From: Stictocephala bisonia
Lineage: Eukaryota > Arthropoda > Insecta > Hemiptera > Membracidae
Length of the DNA: 64,000 bases
NCBI GenBank assembly: GCA_035578905.1
Contig: JAQJVL010002162.1
Location: 1 to 64,000 of the forward strand
Reading direction: 5' to 3'
Shown in pieces: positions 35,158 to 44,765 of the stretch. Every line of letters starts with the position of its first letter. The stretch's first letter is position 1. The position numbers were made by a program, and so were the translations under genes. The notes beneath the pieces were generated by a model. That model was not told the origin of the DNA and searched no databases. It was given only the letters and a program-made list of their open reading frames with translations.

Positions 35158-37848
35158 TTAAAAACGTTCACTTAAACTAAGGAAGTCATGCCTTTTTAGT
35201 CTATAAATGTGTTCACTATTGTCCAACAAATTCACAGCAAGATGGTTTTCATGTGCTTCAAGCTTCTTTAGGTAACGTAAACTAAACTTTGAGATTTCAT
35301 CTTGCACGTAGTCAATTCTTGTGTCTTTGTGGATTACTGCATTCCTAACATACCATGGAGCTTGCAATATAGTTCTCAGTACCTTTGACTGGAAACGTTG
35401 AATAATGTTCAGATTTGATAATGATGCTGTCCCCCACAACTGTATGCCATATGTCCACACTGGCTTCAAGACAACTTTGTACAGTAATAGTTTATTTTCA
35501 GTGGAGAGGTGGGATCTTTTTCCAAAAAGCCAATACATTTTAGAAAATTTTGCATTTAGTTGCAATCGTTTATTCCAGATATGGCTCTGCCATGTCAGTC
35601 GCCTATCTAAGTAAATTCCCAGATATTTAACATCATTTCGTTGAGTTAGTAGAGTGTTGTTTAAGGAAACATTTGGACAGTTTTCCAAATTAAGCGTAAA
35701 TGTAATGTGTATAGATTTACTCTCGTTTACTTGTATTCTCCAACGTTTTATCCAATCTGCCATTGAATTTAAAACATCTTGCAAGATCTGAGAAGCTGTA
35801 AAAGGGTTCCGATGAGAAGCAAGGACTGCAGTATCATCTGCAAATGTTGCAGTTAGAGTTTCTTGGTGAGTTGGAATATCAGCTGTGAATATTGTGTACA
35901 ATAAAGGGCCCAATACACTACCCTGTGGAACTCCAGATTCAATTAATTTTAGATTTGAATAACAATTTTGAAATTTTATTCTAAAGTATCGCTGGGATAG
36001 GTAAGATTTTATTAGATTGTAGAAATTATGAGGTAGAAGTAATTTAATTTTGAACAACAGCCCATCATGCCAGACTTTATCAAAAGCCTGGCTTATATCG
36101 AGAAATGCTGCTGAGCAAAATTCCTTTTTTTCTAAGGTTTGCCTGATTTTATCAACAACTCGATGCACCTGTTCAATTGTTGAATGGTTAGGTCGAAATC
36201 CGAACTGATGATTTGGAAGTAAATTTAGCTCAGTTAATAATGGATTTAATCGTTTCAAAAACAATTTTTCAAACAGTTTTGATGGAATCGGTAGGAGACT
36301 TATCGGTCTGTATGAAGTAACCTGATGAGGTGGTTTACCAGGTTTCAGAATAACAATAATGTCAGCTACCTTCCACTGAGATGGAATGTACTCGAGTCTC
36401 AACATGGCATTGAACAATATAGTAAGGAAAACAATCGCTTTCCTAGGGAGCTCTTTTAGCACCTTTCCTGTAATAAGGTCATAGCCAGGAGATTTTTTAG
36501 CACGAAGTCCTTCAATTGCTCCCTTTACTTCCGATGGTTTGAATGAGGTTATTGGCATTTCCAGCTGATTAGGTGACTCCAGAAATTCTTTAACATTAGG
36601 ACCAATGTCATTACATCTGTTTACAGGATTAGGTTTGAATACATTTGAAAAATGGTTAGCAAACAAGTCTGCCTTTTCCATGCTACTTTTAGCCCAAGAA
36701 CCGTCAGACTTGGAAATAGGAGGGATTGGGACTTGTGGCTGTGTCATCCTTTTCGTCACTTTCCATAATGAGTAATCAGTCGCCTCAGTGGGAGAAAGGG
36801 TTGATGTGAATTCCTGAAACCAAACATTGTTTATATCATGCAACATTCTTTTCAGCTGTTGGGAGGCCCGGTTGAAGTTTGTTTTATCAACAGCATTTCT
36901 TGAATGTTGCCACTTTCTTCGTAAGCGACGTTTCTCAGCAATCTTTTGTTTTATGTAAAATGGATAGTTAATTTGATTAATATTTTCACTACGCAGTTCC
37001 GGAGTTGATTTCCAAGCAGAAGCCTGAACGGAAGAAGTGAAGATTTCAACTGCATTATCTATGTCTCCTCCGGTTTTTAAGGGAATGGTCAGATTTAAGG
37101 TATTGTTCAACAACTCTCGAAATTGATCCCAATTAGTATTTTTGTTTGACAGTGTAGGAGGTTTTTCCTTTGACATAATAGACGAGCTTATAGTCAGTAT
37201 CAAAGGCGAATGATCAGATGAAAGATCAAGAGATGAGGTGATATCCACGTAATTTTGAGAAATCCCTTTGGTTACAAAAAAGTCAAGCAGGTCTGGAATT
37301 TTATTTACATCTGTTGGCCAATAAGTAGGATGACCAGTTGATAAATAATTTAAATTATTATTATCTATACATTTTAGCAGATTTCTTCCCCGAGGATTTA
37401 CTAGTCTTGATCCCCACATTACATGTTTAGCATTGTAGTCACCTCCTGCCAGGAAGCGAGGACCAAGTGAGCTGAAAAACTGATTGAATCGCTGGTCTGA
37501 GATGTTAAATCTAGGCGGACAGTAAAGGGAAGAAATTGTCAAAGGACCCATCCAATCTTCAACCACAACACTGGTAGCTTGAAAATCATTGTGCTGAAAT
37601 TTTGTAATTTCATGATGTTTGATAGTAGTTTTAATTAAAACAGCACTTCCCCCATGAGCGGTATTGTCGGGGTGGTTGGTGCTATAAATAGAAAAATTTG
37701 GAATTTTAAAGTAATTTAAGGCAGTAAAATGTGTTTCAGTTATTAGCATTATATCAATTTTATGCATTGAAATAAAAATCTTAATATCCTGGCTATGTTG
37801 GGCCAAGCCGTTGGCATTCCAAAGACCAATCCTATAGAAGTTAGTCAT
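35158..37848 (-). CDS. Jockey-like ORF2: endonuclease and reverse transcriptase (896 aa)
   Basis: This is the retrotransposition enzyme that nicks chromosomal DNA and copies the element RNA at the nick. The N-terminal endonuclease (about residues 1-220) shows the expected metal-binding and catalytic positions: N13 in LWNANG, E38 in ITETH, D137 and N139 in GDYNAKH, D189 in DLLDFF, and D212-H213 in SDHSPL. The reverse transcriptase (about 490-760) shows SYRPISLLP, FGFRPNHST, FLDISQAFDKVWHDGL, GVPQGSVLGPLL and the FADD active site at 669-672. A C-terminal region of about 130 residues follows. The start ATG overlaps the ORF1 stop as ATGA, so translation probably depends on reinitiation or on a ribosome finishing ORF1. 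At 896 residues it is close to the length usual for Jockey-type ORF2. No stop or frameshift is visible. Confidence 0.95.
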   Translation of the reverse strand: MTNFYRIGLWNANGLAQHSQDIKIFISMHKIDIMLITETHFTALNYFKIPNFSIYSTNHPDNTAHGGSAVLIKTTIKHHEITKFQHNDFQATSVVVEDWMGPLTISSLYCPPRFNISDQRFNQFFSSLGPRFLAGGDYNAKHVMWGSRLVNPRGRNLLKCIDNNNLNYLSTGHPTYWPTDVNKIPDLLDFFVTKGISQNYVDITSSLDLSSDHSPLILTISSSIMSKEKPPTLSNKNTNWDQFRELLNNTLNLTIPLKTGGDIDNAVEIFTSSVQASAWKSTPELRSENINQINYPFYIKQKIAEKRRLRRKWQHSRNAVDKTNFNRASQQLKRMLHDINNVWFQEFTSTLSPTEATDYSLWKVTKRMTQPQVPIPPISKSDGSWAKSSMEKADLFANHFSNVFKPNPVNRCNDIGPNVKEFLESPNQLEMPITSFKPSEVKGAIEGLRAKKSPGYDLITGKVLKELPRKAIVFLTILFNAMLRLEYIPSQWKVADIIVILKPGKPPHQVTSYRPISLLPIPSKLFEKLFLKRLNPLLTELNLLPNHQFGFRPNHSTIEQVHRVVDKIRQTLEKKEFCSAAFLDISQAFDKVWHDGLLFKIKLLLPHNFYNLIKSYLSQRYFRIKFQNCYSNLKLIESGVPQGSVLGPLLYTIFTADIPTHQETLTATFADDTAVLASHRNPFTASQILQDVLNSMADWIKRWRIQVNESKSIHITFTLNLENCPNVSLNNTLLTQRNDVKYLGIYLDRRLTWQSHIWNKRLQLNAKFSKMYWLFGKRSHLSTENKLLLYKVVLKPVWTYGIQLWGTASLSNLNIIQRFQSKVLRTILQAPWYVRNAVIHKDTRIDYVQDEISKFSLRYLKKLEAHENHLAVNLLDNSEHIYRLKRHDFLSLSERF

Positions 37849-39161
37849 TTTAGTTTTGAGATGACGGTTGTTAGTAGGTTGATCAGAGTACCTACTTGTT
37901 GGGCTTGTTGTGACATGAGCATTTCAAATTTGTTTAGAAATCCACTGATTAATTTATTTAAATTTTCTTCCGCATTTGTTCGACCTGATGTTACGCCTGC
38001 GTAAGTCAGAGATGATGTAGTTGTTGTTAAAGAAGATTCTCGAGGCTGGGCAATAGGCGATTGGAAGTTTTTAACAACTTTGTCTTTCCCCGGTGGTGAA
38101 GAAGTCCCTGGTCCTTTTGAAACATTCAAACGTACAGTAGGAAAAGCTTTGTTTTTAACATCTCTATATACAGAGCATCCTTTATAATTGGCAGGGTGCT
38201 CACCACCGCATAGTACACATGTAGCCGGAGATTCCTTAGATTTGTTACAACTATTTGTATGGTGATCAGAACCGCATTTCACACAGCGATTTTTGTACCA
38301 ACAGTAAGATTTGGTATGCCCGTACCGTTGACAATTTTTGCACTGTACCACGTCATTACGTTTATAGGGAGGTTCGAATACAATTCTAGCATTTAGTAAG
38401 AACTGTACATTGAAAATGTCCTTGTTATGGGGTGCGGGCTCTAAGTCTACAAAAAATATAGACAGAGGATCTTTAGATCTAGAACTTTTCAGATTTGATA
38501 TGTTTCTAACAGCATAACCATGATCTTCTATAGCTGCTTTTATATCCTGAAGTTCAGTGGAAAAGTGCATGTTTTTAAGCACAACTCTGTAGGCCCTGTC
38601 CTGTTTAATTTGATAAGTGTGAAAGCTTACTTTCATGTCAGTTAAATGTTTGACTAGGGTACGGTATGCATCGATGTTTACAGCATTAATTTTTACCTTG
38701 TCTCTGGTAATACATTTGTATGAATAAGAATCCTTTGTTATCACTTTTTCAATACTTACAATCATACTCTTAATATCGGAAATGTTTGGGACAAATATTG
38801 GGGGAGGTCTTACCTCTGCTTTGTTGGCGTCTTGGTCATGAGACATTTCTTCATCTGCAGTTTGTTTTGGATTATTTAGACACTCAAAACTATTGCGTAA
38901 GTTGATAGGATTGTTCATATCAGACCTTGTACAAGGTTTTTTAACATCCAACCCATTACCTGAGGGCAAAACTCTCTTATTTCTGATCGGCACCCTTTGC
39001 CAACAGTTTTTGTTTGGTGTCTCATCTTCACGTTGCTCGGGAAGAGTGTGTCCAAGTGATTCAGGTACTATTCCTTCATTAGAGCAATAATTGTGGTCAT
39101 TTCCCACATCAATGAACAATACTTTGTTTACATTTGACGGGTTAACCTTTGAGGTATTCAT
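37845..39161 (-). CDS. Jockey-like ORF1: zinc-knuckle RNA-binding protein (438 aa)
   Basis: This is the gag-like protein that coats the element RNA. The first 120 residues are low-complexity and polar. Residues about 150-260 form the region that precedes the knuckles in Jockey proteins (PRE_C2HC type), ending FEPPYKRNDVVQC. Three zinc knuckles follow: C274-C277-H282-C287, C293-C296-H301-C305 and C315-C318-H322-C329. The tail has a Ser/Thr-rich stretch (about 376-386) and a possible coiled helix at the C-terminus rich in L, Q and K. The start at 39161 is the first ATG and leaves a 5' UTR of about 197 nt to the element end. The stop shares four bases with the ORF2 start. No disabling change is visible. 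Confidence 0.95.
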   Translation of the reverse strand: MNTSKVNPSNVNKVLFIDVGNDHNYCSNEGIVPESLGHTLPEQREDETPNKNCWQRVPIRNKRVLPSGNGLDVKKPCTRSDMNNPINLRNSFECLNNPKQTADEEMSHDQDANKAEVRPPPIFVPNISDIKSMIVSIEKVITKDSYSYKCITRDKVKINAVNIDAYRTLVKHLTDMKVSFHTYQIKQDRAYRVVLKNMHFSTELQDIKAAIEDHGYAVRNISNLKSSRSKDPLSIFFVDLEPAPHNKDIFNVQFLLNARIVFEPPYKRNDVVQCKNCQRYGHTKSYCWYKNRCVKCGSDHHTNSCNKSKESPATCVLCGGEHPANYKGCSVYRDVKNKAFPTVRLNVSKGPGTSSPPGKDKVVKNFQSPIAQPRESSLTTTTSSLTYAGVTSGRTNAEENLNKLISGFLNKFEMLMSQQAQQVGTLINLLTTVISKLK

Positions 39162-39358
39162 TTACTTTACAATTAGGTTCACGGTTCAGATCAATATATT
39201 GATAAGAAAATACACAAGTAAACACAAAAACGCGAACTTCCTTACATATTTTTAATATTTTTACAATTAAAAAGAACAATAATTATTAAATATTTCTAAA
39301 AAATATCGGAACGAAATAAACACAGTTTTACACAGAAACGTATCAAACAGCTGGTTGA
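39162..39358 (-). promoter_or_regulatory. Jockey-like 5' UTR, presumed internal promoter
   Basis: Jockey-clade elements carry an internal RNA polymerase II promoter at their extreme 5' end, because transcription must restore the whole element. Here the element starts TCAACCAGCTG right after the target duplication, and TCA fits an initiator core. No convincing downstream promoter element was found. The role is inferred from family knowledge. Confidence 0.4.
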
Positions 39359-39369
39359 GAAACCGAAAT
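39359..39369. repeat. target-site duplication, 5' side of the Jockey element
   Basis: GAAACCGAAAT, identical to 35026-35036. Joining the flanks outside the two copies gives an uninterrupted stretch of the host TIR element. Confidence 0.9.
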
Positions 39370-39519
39370 AACTAAAAGAACGATGCAACAACGTAAATCA
39401 GCTGATAGCCAAGGAATAAGAAGAAGAACTAGGACTACCAACCTACGAACCTTTTACTAATTAAGCCTTCATTTTCTCTACTTTTAAATAGGGTTACGTT
39501 TTAAAAGAAATACACAGTA

Positions 39520-40193
39520 ATTGTAATTTATAAAATATGGAGCCTAAGGAAAGTTTTTGTTTAATTTTAAAAACGTTTTAGTGCAGATAAGATAATGATG
39601 TCTCTAAAAGATGTATTATATTGGCTTTTTACATTTATAATTGGGGATTTATTTAAGTTATCACGAAAAAGGATTTCCTTGAATTATTAGGGTACATATT
39701 ATTTTGATTACTTGCTTGTCAAATTTCCCGTTTAAAACACTTAGATGACTCAAAATATGTTTGCTTACAATGTTATCAATTAATCTCTTTATAAATCATC
39801 TATAACATTATGTTTTACAAATAATATACAGTTTATACGAATATGTGAATAACTACAAAAATTTCGTACCCAACTTTCTTTATACAAACACGAATTGGCC
39901 AAGCTTCTAGATTGTAATTTAAAATCTTCATCATTGTATTTTTATTACTGTTTTCTTTTATGTACATTATTTATTTATTTTTTTTTTGTTGAGATTTTAA
40001 AATAATAATAGTTGTATACGAATTTACTTTGTAAAAAGTAGATTCATTGTATAAATTTAACAAGAAATATTGTGGAGTAATAGAAATAATCAACAACAGT
40101 TTTAAATTTAAACATTGAAGACTTATACTGTCATATATCATATTATATTAAACCCTCTCATTATGAATAATTAAACTATAAATCATTTTCCAG
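39520..40193. other. A+T-rich stretch, nothing recognised
   Basis: No supported feature. It ends in CATTTTCCAG, which could serve as a splice acceptor for the candidate exon that follows. Confidence 0.45.
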
Positions 40194-40323
40194 TTCGTAA
40201 ACCTGGAATTCAGTTGGGTGACAGGGAAGTTGTGGAACCTTACAACAGTGACAGGGAAGTTATAACTAACCGCAAATGGTTCCAAGTCTTTGTTCGACCA
40301 AGCTTTGATCTAACTAAGGTCAG
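40194..40323 (+). other. weak candidate internal exon
   Basis: A possible acceptor CATTTTCCAG (ending 40193) and two possible donors, AAG|GTCAGG at 40319 and CAG|GTGAAG at 40324, bound a stretch open for 41 codons in the frame of CGT at 40196. The peptide contains GDREVVEPYNSDREVITNRK and ends FVRPSFDLTK. It contains an internal near-repeat caused by the DNA phrase GTGACAGGGAAGTT occurring twice. I do not recognise the family. A 41-codon open stretch is not rare by chance, so this is a hint rather than a gene call. The open frame at 40344-40565 just downstream shows no domain. Confidence 0.2.
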
Positions 40324-40669
40324 GTGAAGTACCAACTACCTCTTTGGTACTCTATCACAGTACCACTAACTTCATGAAAGTTTGTATTATTGGCTCTGCC
40401 TTTATATCTTGGACAGCTCTGTACGGTACAGCGTACTACAAGTGCAACCTGACATGTGACACTGATGTCTATGGATATTTCATAAAACATGGTTATTACT
40501 ATAAGCCTGCACAGAATGGTTTGAACGACATTTCTCGTAAACTGTTAGCTAAACACCAATTATAATAATTTTGAATTTCCGATAACTTAAAAATTACATT
40601 TTCGTGTTTCTAAAATTATATTAATGTTGCGAAATAATTAATACATAATATATTCTCATTAAAAGTAGA

Positions 40670-40827
40670 TGAGTGAAATAGTATATTTCATAACAAGAGT
40701 GGAAAGTGGGGTTTTGCATGTTCCAGACCATATGTTTGAAGTGCGAGACTTGTTGAGCACTTCAAATGGTCGAGAACATACAAAACACTTTCACTCGAGT
40801 TTTGAACGATACTCTTCACTACACTAC
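40670..40827. mobile_element. foldback MITE-like element
   Basis: An inner stem TTTGAAGTGC / GCACTTCAAA encloses a 12-nt loop near 40750. Pairing continues outward with gaps: GGTTTTGCATGTTCCAGACC against GGTCGAGAACATACAAAACA, and AGTGAAATAGTATATTTCAT against a matching outer arm ending near 40827. Arms are about 65-70 nt with short indels. The open frame at 40669-40902 is a by-product of this element. Confidence 0.65.
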
Positions 40828-41019
40828 GGAATAAAAACAGGTGTTATTGACTGTGGAAAATTTTCGGTTGTAAACAATGTTACTTTCGGTAGTAAACAAT
40901 AGACAGCTGTTGAAAATATGATGTTTCGCAGGTTGTAAACACATAACGAAAACGGCTGAACTCATGTTAGTGTTGTGAAAAATATTTAACATATGGATCT
41001 AAAAAATAATAAGGAAGTA

Positions 41020-41300
41020 CTTATTTATTTATTTATTCATCAGACGCCGATCGTCAAGATTTGGGCGAATATGGATTTCGAATGAATGTGACAAGTGTTG
41101 ATGAGCAAAATATGTAGTTATTGTTACAAACTAAGGCCGACTTTTCCTTATAAAGTGTCATTAATTAATAGCCCAATGACAAATGAACAGACGGTGATTA
41201 TCAGTTGATCCTTCTCAAAATGTATTGACTCTGATTGGGATCGAACTGAGAACCTTTAACAAATGAAGCTGGGATTGAACCAACTACGCTACCGACCAAT
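41020..41300 (-). mobile_element. tRNA-derived SINE-like element
   Basis: On the minus strand the head has an A box TAGCGTAGTTGG (41291-41280) and a B box GTTCGATCC (41246-41238) spaced as in a tRNA gene. These are the internal RNA polymerase III promoter parts. A body of about 190 nt unrelated to tRNA follows, then a tail of ATAAATAAATAAATAAG at 41038-41020. Head, body and simple-repeat tail in this order are the standard SINE layout. I could not find a convincing target-site duplication. The tRNA part has no clear acceptor stem pairing, so it is not called as a functional tRNA. Confidence 0.7.
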
Positions 41301-42222
41301 TTATGAAGTTTCATAAACAACAATACAAAGAATCACATCTTTAATTAATTTTCAAAAAAGTGTTGTCATGTTTATGCTTCTGGTCAAAAACTTTAATACC
41401 AGAATAAACTAACAATAAAATAAAGCAAAACAATAAATAAATTAATGAAAGGAGTACGTATAAACTACATTTATATGTATTTATAATATTCTTTAAATAA
41501 ATAGTGCAAATATGCATACTCATCACTTCATTCTATATACTATTGGAAGTAGACTTTCAGATACATGATGTTTCATCATTGTCGACCATGAAAGGAATAA
41601 ATAATATAAATTTAAACTGAAGTAAATGGCTCTCAGAGGTTTTTCAGTGAACAATATACATACTTTGTGGAAGGTGTATACATGTTAACAATGGATCCTT
41701 TCAAGTGGCTGTACACATGGGACTCAAAGTGCCAAGATCCTGGCTCTCTGGTGCTCGCTACATGTTTTTCCATACGTTCTATACAATAATAACTAAGATG
41801 ACCCTACTTTCTTTGTATCTTTGGAATACTTGACTGGAAAGTCCTCTGTCAATAATATATTTCCAGATATTAAAAAATACTGCATTGAAACAATACTGCT
41901 CTTATCAGTAAACTATTATTAAGTGTATACATAATCTGACGAACAATTGGCAATTAAATTTGCAGCTTGCTATGTATAATGAGATTGTAATTCAATAAAA
42001 CAAAAAATAACCGACAGTAAAAGTATTAATATATTACAAGAGTTTATTTAAGTTTAATTAACACCTCAGAAGGAAATATTATAGAAGGATACACGATATA
42101 CTTTGCTTTTAACTATTTAATAACCGTACACTTGTTAAACATTTCTCATTTAACAACACATTAAAATAGTCAACAGCATTGTCATGCAAAACCGTGCTAA
42201 TTGATTACTTACAACTAGATTA
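41301..42222. other. A+T-rich stretch, nothing recognised
   Basis: No supported feature. Confidence 0.5.
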
Positions 42223-42822
42223 TCTATATTTATAAAAGAGGATGTTTGTATATATATATATATATATGTTTGAAGTTTATGCGCTGCCAAACCATCCAAC
42301 CGATTGCCATGACACTTTAGGATTTTGTCCTGTATACTCCCGAGATGGTTTCTGTGAAGTTTGATGCAGATCCGTCCACAAGATCCCTCCCCACGGGCTC
42401 CTAAAGATCCCATGTTATTCAAATGGAGAATCTGAATTGTTTACAAAAAACATATGACTGTGTGGTTTAATGTAGTTTCACATTGTCATAAACAGATTGA
42501 AGTTCTCACAACAACAGTACTGTATATGTTTTGATTTATTGTAGTTCTACATTTCACCTTGAGAGTGTAGCACACATACTACTTTTACTTGATCAGGTGA
42601 TCTGTATTTGGTGTTAACCTTTTTTCCTCGGTAATTAAAACATGTGGTGAAACGTGAAAATAAAAAATTATTAATTATTTGTTTTGCAGTTTACTTTTTA
42701 TGACATTCCTCCTAAAAAATCTAATATTGGTAGAAGAAGCAAAAATGCTCGAATTCTTTCAGCTATTAGGTTCTAAATCAAACTCAATATCATGACCGGC
42801 GAAGCGGGCGGGTACAGCTAGT
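42223..42822 (+). mobile_element. non-autonomous Helitron, 600 bp
   Basis: The 5' end is TCTATATTTATAAAAGAGG and the 3' end is GGTACAGCTAGT, that is TC...CTAG-T. A GC-rich imperfect hairpin region (ACCGGCGAAGCGGGCGG, 42795-42811) lies just before the 3' end. The base before the element is A (42222) and the base after it is T (42823), the A|T insertion site typical of Helitrons with no target duplication. The interior has a TA microsatellite (about 42249-42267) and no helicase or Rep coding. The minus open frame at 42150-42422 overlaps the 5' end and is not a gene. Confidence 0.85.
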
Positions 42823-44046
42823 TAAATATAAACACAAAACAAATATAAATATAATGAAACTAGAAATAAGATTTTATAAGGAATAGAGAAGATTAGTAGA
42901 AGAGATAGAAAATGGAACAAAATAATCACAGAAAGGTTGAAAGTGATACCACTACAAAAGACAATGGGAAGAAGAAGGATATAACAGAAGGTGCATGCGA
43001 AGAGGATGATTAATAATAGATGGTCGAGGATATCCCTGGAGAGGAAAAAGGAAGAGGGCCAAGATGGGAGGACCAAGTGTGGAAGGATGAGGATAGAAGA
43101 GTAATGCAGAAAAAACCAGTTGAGGAATCGGAAAGGAGGAGGTACAGCCAAAAATTGGGAGAATATGTAGGTTGACCTATGAAAACGGAAACGTCAACGG
43201 TTGATTATGATACCGATTGGGAATGTATGAATCAAGTATATTCCTTAAAAAATACCATAATAATAATAAGATATACCGATATAAAAGGATTCTAATGAAA
43301 GCTGTATATTATATTATACTCCGCAAACTCAAATCAAAATTAACTCAATACATATTGGATATACTTTGAAGGATATTTTTGTATGTACAATTTTTAACGT
43401 TTGAAAGTGATATATCTACATAAAATTTTATTCGAACAGACTTTTAAAATTTTAATTAATTGTAACAATTCTAGGCTATTAAAGTAATTTGTTTGTGCTA
43501 TAAATGAAATTATTGAGTATGAATAATAATTATTAATTAAAATGAAAACTAGTTAATTTACTTAAATAACAATCAAATTAGTTCATTTTATTGGTAGACT
43601 GGTCAATAAAATTAGCATATGTACAATCCAACAATTCAACATGTGCTTGTTTTTGCTAAACTATAAATTAAATTCCTCGTTAGCAATTCAGTTCATTGTA
43701 AACGTTCGGGAAACGGTTTACCGCGGCAAAACATAGACAAAACAATTTACTGCCAGCAATACTAACATTACACACTGGGGCTGAATTAGTTTGACTTATT
43801 GCAACACATTTGTCAACAAAACATTTTGGACTTTGACATTTTGCTTCTATTTGGATCTAAGTTAATTAAGCAGTCACAATTATCTACCACCTACTCGTAA
43901 AACGTTTGATAAATAGTTTTGATTGCCACGTAATATGTTTAGATTATTTTCCTTAACAATGTCCAAGATGTGAGGAACAAGAACGGTTTGTCAAAAATGT
44001 CACTGATGAATTTTTGCAGTAAAAACGTATGTCAAAGTCGTACTGA
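42823..44046. other. A+T-rich stretch with a purine-rich segment
   Basis: About 42840-43160 is strongly purine-rich on the plus strand (many GGA/AAG runs). This gives a long minus open frame (42822-43151) of hydrophobic residues that looks compositional rather than coding. The rest shows nothing. Confidence 0.45.
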
Positions 44047-44193
44047 GTATATACGTATAGTCACGTAGTATATACTTATAGTCACGTAGTATATACGTAT
44101 ATTCACGTAGTATGTACCTATAGTCTCGTAGTGTATACATATAGTCACGTAGTATATACCTATAGTCACGTAGTGTATACTTATAGTCACGTA
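44047..44193 (+). repeat. 21-bp tandem repeat, seven units
   Basis: Seven units of the form GTATATAC-TATAGTCACGTA with variants at the ninth and other positions (CGTA, CTTA, CCTA). Each unit contains GTATAC- or ATATAC-type palindromic sequence and a CACGTA box. Confidence 0.9.
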
Positions 44194-44539
44194 CGCCATA
44201 ATTACAGGTTGTGGTGAGGATTAGGTATTGATAATAATTATTATTGAGAATGTATTAGTCCTGTGGAATGCCATCTGTTACTGGGTAAGTAGTGTTAATG
44301 ACCACTCTGTTTGGATGTAAAACTTGTACCTTTTTGGAGTGTATTAAAAATATGTATTTTGTTTGTATTCCAATTAAAACCTAAACATTATTTAAATTTT
44401 AATCATAATTATTTATTATCCATTCGCATAAAAATATCATTTTATTTACGATATATATAGTCAAATTTGATTTAGAGGTATTTTCAGCTTTCGCCATTTT
44501 AATTAATCTACAATATGTTAAAGTTAAATATCGTCTTAT

Positions 44540-44765
44540 TTTACCAGGCGAAGTTAGGGCTAAGAAGCATTCTCCAACACTTAACCTGGTGACCAACGGC
44601 TTAAGGGCGACTTCCGAACCAACACCAGTGACTGGGCAGGTGGACTGCTTGCAAGGACGGGATCGCTCATCCAGTAACCCATCCAAGGGACAGCCACGCT
44701 CGATGTTGCTTGACTCCGTTATCTTGCGATAACGTCGGAACCCTCCGATCAAGGCCACTGGCAAC
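44540..44765 (-). mobile_element. 5S rRNA-related SINE-like element
   Basis: On the minus strand the head contains AGTCAAGCAACATCGAGCG and CTTGGATGGGTTACTGG. These correspond to AAGTTAAGCAACGTCGGGC and CTTGGATGGGTGACCG of animal 5S rRNA, including the internal control region used by RNA polymerase III. It lacks a 5S 5' half and continues into a GC-rich body with GCCGTTGGTCACCAGG and TTAGCCCTAACTTCGCC. It is therefore not a 5S gene but a 5S-derived retroposon of the SINE3 type or a pseudogene relative. The minus frame at 44399-44764 lies over it and is not considered coding. Confidence 0.6.

Larger units (their letters stand above)
35037..39358 (-). mobile_element. complete Jockey-clade non-LTR retrotransposon
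   Basis: The element is 4.3 kb on the minus strand, bounded by an exact 11-bp direct repeat (39359-39369 and 35026-35036). In its own direction it has a 5' UTR of about 197 nt starting TCAACCAGCTG, ORF1 (39161-37845), ORF2 (37848-35158) overlapping by ATGA, a 3' UTR of about 120 nt, and a poly-A tail of 8-9 A. Both ORFs are open from start to stop and all key motifs are present. The length, two-ORF layout, short poly-A tail and three zinc knuckles in ORF1 match the Jockey clade. The intact frames and the exact duplication indicate a recent insertion that may still be competent. It sits inside a small TIR element. Confidence 0.95.
34798..39517. mobile_element. short TIR DNA element, split by the Jockey insertion
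   Basis: The left end CAGGGTGTTTATTTTAAAAC, continuing into ACAACCC, resembles the right end read on the other strand, CTGTGTATTTCTTTTAAAAC, continuing into GTAACCC. Both ends abut TA (34796-34797 and 39518-39519), as in Tc1/mariner-type insertions. Without the LINE the element would be about 390 bp, with no coding capacity. The identification rests on one pair of roughly 25-bp imperfect ends, so it is tentative. Confidence 0.45.

Noticed and set aside
37795..38004. Plus-strand frames opposite the Jockey ORFs (also 35405-35614 and 38893-39090)
   Set aside because: They are shadows of the minus-strand ORF1 and ORF2, which carry all the recognisable domains.
42822..43151. 109-residue hydrophobic minus-strand frame, possible membrane protein
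   Set aside because: It results from a purine-rich plus strand, giving Phe/Leu/Ile/Ser codons on the minus. There are no motifs and no signal-peptide pattern.
44399..44764. 121-residue minus-strand frame with ordinary amino-acid composition
   Set aside because: It coincides with the 5S-related SINE body and shows no protein domain.
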